Below, in pieces: positions 55,680-63,480 of a DNA stretch of 64,000 nt. Origin of the DNA: Candidatus Poribacteria bacterium (GTDB lineage: Bacteria > Poribacteria > WGA-4E > JAJDTR01); the NCBI GenBank assembly GCA_028820655.1, contig JAPPIK010000021.1, positions 218,113 through 282,112 of the forward strand. Direction: 5' to 3'. The notes under the pieces are model-generated. The model was not told the origin of the DNA. It made no database searches and saw nothing but the letters and a program-made list of their open reading frames with translations. Made by a program: the position numbers and the translations under genes. Each line of letters begins with the position of its first letter. The first letter of the stretch is position 1.

Positions 55680-56309
55680 ATGAAGAATCTTTTGAACAAA
55701 CTGCACTCAAAATCCAAATCAGGCGAACAGCAACCACTCCTCGCGGTGACCCAAGCTGCAAAGGAAAAAATTGAGTCGATTATTGAGAGTGAGGAAGTTG
55801 AAGTACAAGGACTGCGTGTGAGCATACAGGGCCGCACGGCGTCAGCATTTGAATATGGCTTGGGGCTTGAAAACGAGCCGGAATCCGACGATCTCGTGGT
55901 GGACGTGGACGCGTTCAGTGTCTTTGTGGATCCCAAGAGTGCCGAAAATTTAAAGGGCGCGACTATCGACTACGTGGAAGATCTCAATTCAAGCGGGTTC
56001 CGTATAGATAATCCAAATACGCCAACTTGGGATAATCCGAAAGCGCAAGCGATTCAAGCGCTGATTGATGACCGAATCAATCCGTCTGTCGCTGCACACG
56101 GAGGTCACATAGATCTCTTGGATGTCACCGATGACTCGATTTATGTCCATATGGGTGGAGGATGTCAGGGGTGCGGCATGGCGAGCGTTACCTTAAAGCA
56201 CGGAATCGAAGCCATGGTTAGAGAGTCGTTCCCCGAAATAACAAACATCGTTGACACAACTGATCACGCCTCCGGAACAAATCCGTATTACCAACCCGCC
56301 AAAGGCTAA
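55680..56309 (+). CDS. NfuA-like Fe-S cluster carrier
   Basis: A 209-residue protein with two domains. Residues 20-125 form a degenerate A-type (HesB/IscA-like) domain without its cysteines, as in NfuA. Residues 125-200 form the NifU C-terminal domain with GGGCQGCGMA, whose CxxC binds a 4Fe-4S cluster between two monomers. The family delivers clusters to apoproteins and repairs them under stress. ATG 55680 begins the conserved sequence; the upstream frame to 55581 has no homology. It may supply the many Fe-S enzymes in the window (MqnC, QueG, the corrinoid reactivator). Confidence 0.87.
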   Translation: MKNLLNKLHSKSKSGEQQPLLAVTQAAKEKIESIIESEEVEVQGLRVSIQGRTASAFEYGLGLENEPESDDLVVDVDAFSVFVDPKSAENLKGATIDYVEDLNSSGFRIDNPNTPTWDNPKAQAIQALIDDRINPSVAAHGGHIDLLDVTDDSIYVHMGGGCQGCGMASVTLKHGIEAMVRESFPEITNIVDTTDHASGTNPYYQPAKG

Positions 56310-56458
56310 CTCTATTTCCGCCTTAACAGCGTCGGTCGTCAGGGTGTGGCAGGCATCTATCGGATATCGTCGAATCCCTCAATTTTTGCGGCGATTCCCG
56401 CTTTTGGTTCTCAAATTCCCCTTTCCTGTACCGAAAATTCTTCGTCACCGAGCGCAGA

Positions 56459-57478
56459 TTAGGGAGTTGCGTCAAACTCGTAGGGTACGGTTTCCGCTTC
56501 GTGAGTCTTGGAGGATTTCTCGGCAAGTTCCAAGACTGCCACGACGCGCCGCGCGGACTCCGCATTTGTAATGAGGGGTTCACCAGAGTTGATGTGAGAA
56601 ACCACGTTCTCATAGTAACTGGGTCCCGGGCGTCTCTTAAACTCCACAATCTTCTCGTCGGTGCCCTCCTCCGTCTCCGATAGCACCCTGAAGTGCGCCG
56701 CTTCAGAGACTATTGAACCGTGGGAACCGAGCAATTTCCAACGAGGTTCCTCGACCTTCGCAATGCTTGACATCTGGACATTCGCAACCGCGTTATTCTC
56801 AAAGCGTATAATTGCCTGAACATGATCTTCGTTTGTAATGTCTTTCCACACCAAGTTTGGCTGGAAGAATCCTGTGACATTCACCATTTTTGCTTCGATG
56901 ATATGAAGTAACCAGTCAACGTAATGCGCTCCCCAATCATAGAAGCTCCCGCCGGAAATCGCCTTCACGCTGCGCCACCAGTTCGGATTAGGTTTTCCAT
57001 ACCCGGCGCTCCACATTTCAACGCTAAACACCTGCCCGATTGCGCCGCTTCGGACTATGTCGCGCAACGTCCAAAAATCCGCATCCCAGCGGCGGTTGTG
57101 ATGGACCGACAACATCACACCGTTCTCTTTTGCCGTGTTGATCATCTCGGTTGCCTCGGCGATTGTTATACACATTGGCTTTTCGACGACAGCGTGTTTC
57201 CCTGCTTTCAAACACTCCACCGTCACTGAACAGTGCAGGTCATGAGGCAAAACATTTGCAATCAAATCTACTTCATTATCCGTCAGAAGATCTTCGACAC
57301 TGTTGTAAGTTCTGGTGCCTCGAAAATCTTCGTCGGCCGCTTTGGTTCGCTCTCTATCAACATCGCATATGGCGACGCACTCTATTTCCTCAGTCTCCTG
57401 CATCATGGTCGCGTGCGCGCGCCCCATATTGAATGCCGCGCCGTAGCCAATCACCGCGCCTCGTATAATATCTCCCAT
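56459..57478 (-). CDS. Gfo/Idh/MocA-family oxidoreductase
   Basis: A 339-residue NAD(P)-dependent sugar or inositol dehydrogenase-like enzyme. The Rossmann fold starts at GAVIGYGAAFNMGRAH, followed by ANVLPHDLHCS and the family signature VVEKPMCITIAEA with the catalytic-region Lys. The SFYDWGAHYVDWLLH motif supplies the active-site His region in the C-terminal domain. Substrates in this family vary widely, from inositol to pseudaminic acid precursors, so none is given. It has its own minus-strand promoter (57565-57593) and diverges from the CopD-like gene. Confidence 0.87.
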   Translation of the reverse strand: MGDIIRGAVIGYGAAFNMGRAHATMMQETEEIECVAICDVDRERTKAADEDFRGTRTYNSVEDLLTDNEVDLIANVLPHDLHCSVTVECLKAGKHAVVEKPMCITIAEATEMINTAKENGVMLSVHHNRRWDADFWTLRDIVRSGAIGQVFSVEMWSAGYGKPNPNWWRSVKAISGGSFYDWGAHYVDWLLHIIEAKMVNVTGFFQPNLVWKDITNEDHVQAIIRFENNAVANVQMSSIAKVEEPRWKLLGSHGSIVSEAAHFRVLSETEEGTDEKIVEFKRRPGPSYYENVVSHINSGEPLITNAESARRVVAVLELAEKSSKTHEAETVPYEFDATP

Positions 57479-57564
57479 GCGTGTGGAACTCCCGATTCAG
57501 AATTCTAGCTTGTTCAGATTCTCTGTTCGTGCTATGCTGTACCTACAGCCTTTGTAGTCAAATT

Positions 57565-57593
57565 ATATTATCATGGCGTCTGCGGCTTGTCAA
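57565..57593 (-). promoter_or_regulatory. Sigma-70 promoter for the Gfo/Idh/MocA gene
   Basis: On the minus strand TTGACA, 17 bases, TAATAT. Predicted leader is about 80 bases. Confidence 0.6.
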
Positions 57594-57645
57594 CGACGTA
57601 GGATGGGGTGGGACCTGTTCGGTCCTAATTTGCAAAGGAGAGAAA

Positions 57646-58146
57646 ATGGAGATACTTGATCTACTGATTAGGTGGTTGCATGTAACCGCCGCTGTTGCAT
57701 GGATTGGCGGAAATCTGATACTGGCTATGGTAATCGTCCCGTACTTCAAAAAATCGGTTGCGCCGGTGGAGAGAATCAAGATACTCACCCGAATCGGTAA
57801 GCGGTTTGAATCGATTGTGTGGACCTGCGTCATAATTCTCATTTTTTCCGGGCTGTTTAACGTATTGAGTGCAATTGGCGGGGATGTCGAGACAGTGAGA
57901 CTATTCATGAGAACACTCACCGTTAAACTGGCCTTGTTCGTCATCCTCATAATTCTCACCGGAATCCACAGTTTCCTTATGGGACCGAGGTTAAGTCAAG
58001 CCATCGAAGCTCTTGATCCCGATACGCGGGAACTTCCTGAAGAGATTGATAAAATGCGGCGAAGTATGGCAATCGTATCAAGCTTGATGGGAGTTGTTTC
58101 TCTTCTCGTGCTGTTGGCGGCGGTGGCGTTACGGATGGGGATATGA
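57646..58146 (+). CDS. CopD-like four-helix membrane protein
   Basis: A 166-residue membrane protein with four helices. It opens with LIRWLHVTAAVAWIGGNLIL, a motif of the CopD/YebZ superfamily with a membrane His that can bind copper or haem. Helices near 57820-57860, 57930-57990 and 58060-58140 complete the bundle. A polar loop between the last two helices (LDPDTRELPEEIDKMRR) is cytosolic or periplasmic. Function is not known for the short forms; copper import and haem-linked electron transfer are both suggested. AAGGAG precedes ATG 57646. Confidence 0.75.
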   Translation: MEILDLLIRWLHVTAAVAWIGGNLILAMVIVPYFKKSVAPVERIKILTRIGKRFESIVWTCVIILIFSGLFNVLSAIGGDVETVRLFMRTLTVKLALFVILIILTGIHSFLMGPRLSQAIEALDPDTRELPEEIDKMRRSMAIVSSLMGVVSLLVLLAAVALRMGI

Positions 58147-58182
58147 TGGGATTTTAAACTTCGAAGATTAAGGATGCATTGA

Positions 58183-58593
58183 TCAAATCTCTTTGAACAC
58201 CCGCCCGAGAGATTTGCCGCTGACATGAAGTGAGAATTCGTGCAGGTAACCGAACGGTGTCATTCGAGTCGTGAATCCGCTAGTCTGCAAGCGTGTCTGT
58301 GCATCCACAAGGATCTGCTGCGCAAAATCGGGGGAAGCGCGGCTACCGGAAAGGTGCGAGAAAGAATGAAGCACAACGTTGTTGCTGTGGAACTTGCCGG
58401 CAAGCCATTTGACATTCTTGACTAGCTTGGCCAACACTTTGCTTGAATGTCCCTCATCTTCGGCTTCAGCGTGGATGAAAACCACCACGGCATCTTGAAC
58501 CCGTTCGTCGCGATCCGTGTCCTCGGCGGATTCGAGCACCTTATGGGTCGTCCTGAACCAAAATTCATGGGCATAGAACATCAGCAGTTTCAA
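58183..58593 (-). CDS. Standalone threonyl-tRNA synthetase editing-domain protein (archaeal-type)
   Basis: A 136-residue protein matching the tRNA-Thr_ED family, the N-terminal editing domain of archaeal ThrRS, which is related to D-aminoacyl-tRNA deacylases. Diagnostic stretches are MKLLMFYAHEFWFRT, VVVFIHAEAEDEG, VKWLAGKF, LHSFSHLSGSRASP and TPFGYLHEFSLHVSGKSLG. No synthetase part follows, so it is a free-standing form of the kind also annotated in some bacteria. It may hydrolyse mischarged seryl-tRNA or bind a related ligand. Its start overlaps the end of the DUF6178-like C-half gene by 29 bases, so the two are cotranslated. Confidence 0.85.
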   Translation of the reverse strand: MKLLMFYAHEFWFRTTHKVLESAEDTDRDERVQDAVVVFIHAEAEDEGHSSKVLAKLVKNVKWLAGKFHSNNVVLHSFSHLSGSRASPDFAQQILVDAQTRLQTSGFTTRMTPFGYLHEFSLHVSGKSLGRVFKEI

Positions 58594-59530
58594 TTGTGTG
58601 TTCCAATCGAAGTTCAGATTCCAAAACCTTCATAGCGTCTTGCCAATAGGCAACAGCATAATTCTTGACCTCATCCGATAATGCGGCAAGATCGAGGTAG
58701 CGATTAATCCAATTGATGAGACGTTCGCAGGTAGCGCGTTTTATGTGTCCGCTATCGGTATCAAACGCAATGTCTTGAAGATTATTCAAATCGCTGCTGT
58801 CATAATGGAAATCTATCTCGCGATACAAAACCAGGTTCACCATCAACGCAATGGTGATTTCCCGCGCGGTGTCGACATCCGCGTTGACCCGGTAGTGAGC
58901 TTCAAAGATCTTCTGAGTCGGGAGTGATTGGATATAAGCGAAGCGATTGTCAATATGGTCGAGTTGTTGTCTGACAATTGCCAGATCTGCAAGGTTTGTG
59001 ATTGGGCGCGGCGGACCGACGCCGCTGAGCATCAACTGCGGAGAGTCGACAACCAGTTTGTGTTCGTCAATTGCGGTGAGGAATTGACGTTCCCATTCAT
59101 TGTACACGGGTAGGTGGTTCGGGGTATTGTGGGTTAACCCGGAGGATTCGGGCGAAACCAGAACGGCGTTCTTGAGTGTATAACGGCATCGATCGACGAG
59201 CTCACTAATTAGCGTATTTCCAATCTGAAAGAATTTAACGATTCGGTTATTGTTTAGCAATCCAACCGACCGGTCCATATCGCCGTGACTTCCATACTCC
59301 AAACCCAAATTGACCAACACAAAAGCCTCTTGAACCTGCTTCCGTAGTTGTGATAATTCGGCAACATCCTCCGTCTTTACGGTGATTAACTTGTGTGATA
59401 GCTCGGCGATTTCTTGTCGAATTGTCTCCTCCTTGGAGCAGGATATTTCTCCCGTTGCTTCGCCTCGAACGAGCGTCCGAGACAGAAACGTGCTCCGATC
59501 ATGTTGCACCGGGACATCAATCTCGAACAT
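58565..59530 (-). CDS. DUF6178-like protein, C-terminal half as a separate gene
   Basis: A 321-residue all-helical protein without signal peptide or membrane segments. The stretches VQEAFVLVNLGLEYGSHGDMDRSVGLL and ISELVDRCRYTL resemble the second half of the DUF6178 family, which is usually one chain of about 550 residues; I rely on recall of the family pattern. Its start overlaps the upstream N-half gene by 14 bases in a different frame. The split coincides with a Lys/Asp-rich linker, so gene fission is plausible and a sequencing frameshift is also possible. The function of the family is unknown. Confidence 0.6.
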   Translation of the reverse strand: MFEIDVPVQHDRSTFLSRTLVRGEATGEISCSKEETIRQEIAELSHKLITVKTEDVAELSQLRKQVQEAFVLVNLGLEYGSHGDMDRSVGLLNNNRIVKFFQIGNTLISELVDRCRYTLKNAVLVSPESSGLTHNTPNHLPVYNEWERQFLTAIDEHKLVVDSPQLMLSGVGPPRPITNLADLAIVRQQLDHIDNRFAYIQSLPTQKIFEAHYRVNADVDTAREITIALMVNLVLYREIDFHYDSSDLNNLQDIAFDTDSGHIKRATCERLINWINRYLDLAALSDEVKNYAVAYWQDAMKVLESELRLEHTIETADVLCP

Positions 59531-60368
59531 TGTCTAGTGCGCCCTTTTTACGTTTCTTTCCCGAATCGCCGTTTTCGGACACATTCACTCCCTCTTCAAG
59601 ATCGAGATTGTCAAGATCGACCTTCTCCAACACGTCTTCTTCCGTCGTTTCGACACCTGCAGTTCGATCCCGACTTCGTACTCGTTCATCGCGTTCATCT
59701 TTTGCGCGCCTAAGCGAGACAGAAAGTTCGTCATCTGCTGAATCGTATTTGTCCACGGCGAACAACTCATAGAGAACACGAGTAAAAAGATGCTCATCCG
59801 TTTGCCAGATGGAATCCATGATTTCTCGGGCGCGATCATCGGCATAATCAATTTCAGCGGATGAAGGATCAACCACGCCGCTTTCAATCATCAGTCCGGC
59901 GAAATCCGATTTGAGTTTGATTCTGCCCTGCAGAAGAACGGCGAGAATTGCGACGTCAATGTGGGTCAGCAGGTTGCTGATTTCATCGGACTCACAGTTC
60001 GATAATTCAAAAAGCCAAATATCCACGTCTCGCTTGCTAATCACGCCGTTACGCCAAACAGACAGGTCGATCACTTCCTCAAATTGTTCGGCAGACAGGC
60101 ACGGCAACAGAACTGACGCCAATCCGGTCCCAAGCATGGTGTTGAGCACTTGCAGCACCTGTCCCGTCGGACTACGCTGGATCAATTCGGTGCAGTCGGG
60201 GACAAGATAGTATAGTTTTTCCCGATCCCTTGGGTGTCGAGTTGAAAGTATTATCTCTAACTGCCGTTCAGTAGAATGGCTCTGGAACAACGCTTCGGCT
60301 TCCGCAAGCGGCATTTTAAGTAATGATTGAGCTTCCGAACGTCGATCGACAAGCTTTGTGGTGCTCAT
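59517..60368 (-). CDS. DUF6178-like protein, N-terminal half as a separate gene
   Basis: A 283-residue helical protein. The opening QSLLKMPLAEAEALFQSHSTERQLEIILSTRHPRDREKLYYLVP (shortened here in meaning to a series of Leu-rich helices) and VIDLSVWRNGVISKRDVDIWLFELS match the start of DUF6178. The C-terminal 60 residues are a charged linker ending GKKRKKG. ATG 60368 has GGAGGG before it; the frame opens further upstream inside the DUF1611 gene without support. It overlaps the downstream half by 14 bases. The function is unknown, but fusion of the two halves in relatives implies that they act together. Confidence 0.6.
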   Translation of the reverse strand: MSTTKLVDRRSEAQSLLKMPLAEAEALFQSHSTERQLEIILSTRHPRDREKLYYLVPDCTELIQRSPTGQVLQVLNTMLGTGLASVLLPCLSAEQFEEVIDLSVWRNGVISKRDVDIWLFELSNCESDEISNLLTHIDVAILAVLLQGRIKLKSDFAGLMIESGVVDPSSAEIDYADDRAREIMDSIWQTDEHLFTRVLYELFAVDKYDSADDELSVSLRRAKDERDERVRSRDRTAGVETTEEDVLEKVDLDNLDLEEGVNVSENGDSGKKRKKGALDNVRD

Positions 60369-60393
60369 TCGAATCGTCCCTCCAATGTCCCGG

Positions 60394-61458
60394 TCATCGT
60401 TTCGCTGGATGAATCTTCTGAACGGCATCCACCAACTTTCCCGAACCAAATCTGACCACGTCGGTGGCTGGCAAACCCGTTTGGTCCTCCGCATTTTTGA
60501 TTGCCTTTAACGCTTCAAACTCGGTCAAGTCGAAGCAGTTGAGGGCAATCCCGATCACTTTCGCGGGCTTGATTGGATTCGCGAGCATTTCGTATTGGTG
60601 AATTAGATCGTTGATCGGGGGTAACGGTACAGAATATCGGGCAACAGTTTTTCGCGACGGTTGATGACAAAAGATCATGGCGTCCGGCATCGACCCGTGC
60701 AAGAGACTCAATGTCACTCCGGAGTAACCGGGATGAACCAGCGATCCTTGGCCCTCCACAATCAGCACATCATGGTTCTGTGAACCACTCAAAACGATGC
60801 GTTCCGCCGCCCCTGCCGTGAAGTCGGAAACTACGGCATCGATCGCGATGCCCCAACCCCAAACCATAATCCCGTTTTGTCCGGTAGCACCAAATTCGGC
60901 GTTCAATCCCGCACCCCGAAGGGCGTTTGTAATCTCGATTCCAGCCAACATTTTTCCAACGCGGCAATCCGCTCCCACCGTCAAGACGACGGTGGCATTC
61001 ACATCATCTGCTTTGCATGTGGCGACAGGCAAGCCTGATGGCGGTTTGCGTACATCCCATATCACGGTGCCGTGGCGCGAAGCACGCTTGATGAGCTCGG
61101 AGTCTTCGCTCAGAAATTGGTGGAGTCCGCTCATGACATGCATCTTGTGGTCAATTGCTTCGCACAATACTTCTCTCCACGCTTTGGGCAATTCTCCTCC
61201 CGGAGGAGAGATACCGATTGCCAGCATTGTTGGTTGAAATTTCAGGGCTTCCGACAAGCTGGCGACAACGGGAATCCCTTCGCCAATTTCGAGCACGTCG
61301 CTCACATCTTTTCCGGCGTTTTCGCTATCGACAACCGCGACAACATTGTCAGGCAGGTAACGAACCAACACGGTCGCAGTCTTGGATTCAAGAATGCCCA
61401 GTGATCCTTCGGCAAGGACTACAATTTTTTGAGCTCCTGGTTGTGCGCGTTGATCCAT
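60394..61458 (-). CDS. DUF1611 P-loop protein (DgcN-related family)
   Basis: A 354-residue cytosolic protein. The N-terminal Rossmann-like part runs to about residue 150, with IGISPPGGELP and HKMHVMSGLHQFLSED. The C-terminal P-loop part has the nucleotide-binding loop VGADCRVGKM (family G-T-D-C-x2-GK), then NAEFGATGQNGIMV, VEGQGSLVHPGYSGVT and MIFCHQPSRK. Relatives named DgcN take part in D-glutamate catabolism together with a racemase-like partner (DgcA); no DgcA is visible here, so I do not assign that role. It is followed 25 bases later by the DUF6178-like N-half gene, suggesting one transcript with the editing-domain gene at the end. Confidence 0.8.
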   Translation of the reverse strand: MDQRAQPGAQKIVVLAEGSLGILESKTATVLVRYLPDNVVAVVDSENAGKDVSDVLEIGEGIPVVASLSEALKFQPTMLAIGISPPGGELPKAWREVLCEAIDHKMHVMSGLHQFLSEDSELIKRASRHGTVIWDVRKPPSGLPVATCKADDVNATVVLTVGADCRVGKMLAGIEITNALRGAGLNAEFGATGQNGIMVWGWGIAIDAVVSDFTAGAAERIVLSGSQNHDVLIVEGQGSLVHPGYSGVTLSLLHGSMPDAMIFCHQPSRKTVARYSVPLPPINDLIHQYEMLANPIKPAKVIGIALNCFDLTEFEALKAIKNAEDQTGLPATDVVRFGSGKLVDAVQKIHPAKR

Positions 61459-61830
61459 GAATTTCCTCTAATTTACGGTAGCCAATGATTCTGTTCTTGG
61501 AGAAAGTCGTTGGTTTAGATGTGTGCCAACAACGCGGTAACAGGACCCTCTGTCGATCAACATTGTGAGTCTCGGCGCTATAGGAAACCTCAACGCCAAA
61601 ATGGAGATCTTGCCTTGTTTCGCCTGAATTACAGTGTATAGTATAAAGCAATCATCTCGTTAGGAATCACATAGGTTCGCGGTGTAACAACGGAAGGAAA
61701 CTGGGAGCAATCTCCGAATCGCGGTTTTAATCCGCACCATTTACTAGCATCTCAAGGACATTGCAGTCTATGGTAAGACGTAACGAGTTCATGAATGGGT
61801 CGGTAAAATCTGTTTCCTGCCCTACCGTTC
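61459..61830. other. 372-base spacer between minus-strand gene blocks
   Basis: I see no gene. An AT-rich stretch (61636-61650, minus-strand TATACTATAC) could be a -10 element for the DUF1611 transcript but has no good -35. No repeat or terminator stands out. Confidence 0.35.
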
Positions 61831-62694
61831 TTAAACCAAAAGATCCGCAACAGCAAGCCCCGACAGCACTAAACTCACCATTCCGTTCAGGGTAAAGAAA
61901 GCAACGTTAACGCGTGAAAGATCGTTCGGGCTGACAATCACATGCTCATAAATCAATATGAGTGTTACAACACCTACGCCTATGAGGTAAAGTGTGCCAA
62001 GATTCGTAAATACGGCGAGCCCTACGAGTATTGACACAGTTATTAGATGAAGTGCGGAAGAGAGCCAAAGAGCCCTCCGAATTCCGAATCGCGCCGGAAT
62101 TGAGTGCAGACGGTTGTGGCGATCGAATTCAAAATCTTGGCAAGCGTAGATAATGTCGAATCCTGCCGTCCAAAGTAGCACGGATAATCCGAGTAACATC
62201 GGCACCCAGTCCAAACTGCTTGTAACAGCGATCCACGCGCCGATCGGGGCAATCGAAAGGGACAAACCTAGCCAAAAATGCGAGAGCGAAGTAAATCGTT
62301 TTGTATACGAATATCCCAGGGTGATTACTAGAGCCAGTGGAGAAAGAGCAAACGCAAGCGAGTTGAGGTTATAGGCTGAATAGACGAGTAAAGCGGCAGA
62401 GACCGCTGTAAAAATCCACACCGAACTTGCGGTTATCAGTCCGGCGGGAATAGCTCGCATTGATGTTCGAGGATTGGCGCCATCAATCTTTGCGTCAACT
62501 ATCCGATTAAACGCCATTGCGCAACTTCGCGCACCGACCATTGCCAGCAGAATCCATCCACATGTGTCCATTGGAGGAAGCCCGTCCGATGCAATGAATG
62601 CACTCATAATCGCAAATGGCAGCGCGAATATAGTGTGCTCGAACTTAATCATGTCGAGGATGATTTTGAATTTGCGAACCGTCATGTCTTTCAC
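61831..62694 (-). CDS. UbiA-family prenyltransferase, likely quinone pathway (MqnP/UbiA-like)
   Basis: A 287-residue membrane enzyme with about eight to nine helices. The first Asp-rich motif is NRIVDAKIDGANPRT near residue 63 and the second is CQDFEFDRHNRLHSIPARFG near 185, the pattern of 4-hydroxybenzoate polyprenyltransferase and its futalosine-pathway equivalent MqnP. IKFEHTIFALPFAIMSAF at the start also fits. The gene lies 24 bases from ubiX on the same strand, and mqnC is elsewhere in the window, so attachment of a prenyl chain to the 1,4-dihydroxy-6-naphthoate core is the better guess. ATG 62694 is used; a second ATG three codons in is equally possible. Confidence 0.87.
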   Translation of the reverse strand: MKDMTVRKFKIILDMIKFEHTIFALPFAIMSAFIASDGLPPMDTCGWILLAMVGARSCAMAFNRIVDAKIDGANPRTSMRAIPAGLITASSVWIFTAVSAALLVYSAYNLNSLAFALSPLALVITLGYSYTKRFTSLSHFWLGLSLSIAPIGAWIAVTSSLDWVPMLLGLSVLLWTAGFDIIYACQDFEFDRHNRLHSIPARFGIRRALWLSSALHLITVSILVGLAVFTNLGTLYLIGVGVVTLILIYEHVIVSPNDLSRVNVAFFTLNGMVSLVLSGLAVADLLV

Positions 62695-62718
62695 TCGTTC
62701 ATCGACTCAAGCACGGCA

Positions 62719-63315
62719 CTATCCATTTTCTTTCCAGCGTTTTGTGAGACCCGTGTCGATCCCGAACTGATCAAGTAACTTGGTAATAACGAAGTTTATT
62801 TGATCGTCAACGGTTTTTGGAAAGTGATAGAAACCGGGCATGGCAGGAAGGATGCAAACCCCAAGCTGAGAGAGCTTGAGCATGTTCTCAAGGTGAATTG
62901 AACTGAAGGGGGTCTCGCGCGGTACGAGAACCAACTTGCGCCGCTCCTTGATACATACGTCGGCTGCACGATGAATAAGGTTTCGCGATATGCCCGCGGC
63001 AATTGAACCCACTGTGCCCATGCTACAGGGCGCGACAATCATGCCATCGGTTCGGAATGAGCCGCTGGCGATGGAAGCGGCAATATCCGATTGATGGTGA
63101 TAAACTATCCGTTCCGACGAATACCCTAGTAGGGACTGTACTTTGAAATTGTCGAGGTCGACACGAATTTCAAGCTCTTCCCAAAGGGCTCTCACGCCCG
63201 AGTTGGAAATCGAGAGATGGATCTCATAGGCGTTTAGTTGATTGAGGACATCAAGTAAGCGGACACCGTAAATGACGCCGCTCGCGCCGGTGATACCAAC
63301 CACTAGGCGTTTCAA
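62719..63315 (-). CDS. ubiX: UbiX-family flavin prenyltransferase
   Basis: UbiX prenylates reduced FMN to make the cofactor of UbiD-type decarboxylases. The 198-residue protein has the FMN-binding GITGASGVIYGVRLLDVL start, PCSMGTVGSIAAGISRNLIHRAADV, LVPRETPFSSIHLENML and CILPAMPGFYHFPKTVDDQINF. All are standard. A UbiD partner is not in the window. In the futalosine menaquinone route, UbiA, UbiX and UbiD homologues handle the late steps, consistent with mqnC in this window. Confidence 0.94.
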   Translation of the reverse strand: MKRLVVGITGASGVIYGVRLLDVLNQLNAYEIHLSISNSGVRALWEELEIRVDLDNFKVQSLLGYSSERIVYHHQSDIAASIASGSFRTDGMIVAPCSMGTVGSIAAGISRNLIHRAADVCIKERRKLVLVPRETPFSSIHLENMLKLSQLGVCILPAMPGFYHFPKTVDDQINFVITKLLDQFGIDTGLTKRWKENG

Positions 63316-63480
63316 CGGACTACTCCTTCGGCAGGATTGAAGTTTTTAGGACAAATCGACTTCAGGTTCTATGCGCTTGCGATCATTGAGATTGCAAATA
63401 GATGTCGCGTCGCTCGTTATTGGCGACTGATTCACCGGATTGCAATCCTCCGGACGATTGCCGATGCGAACCTCCAAGTT

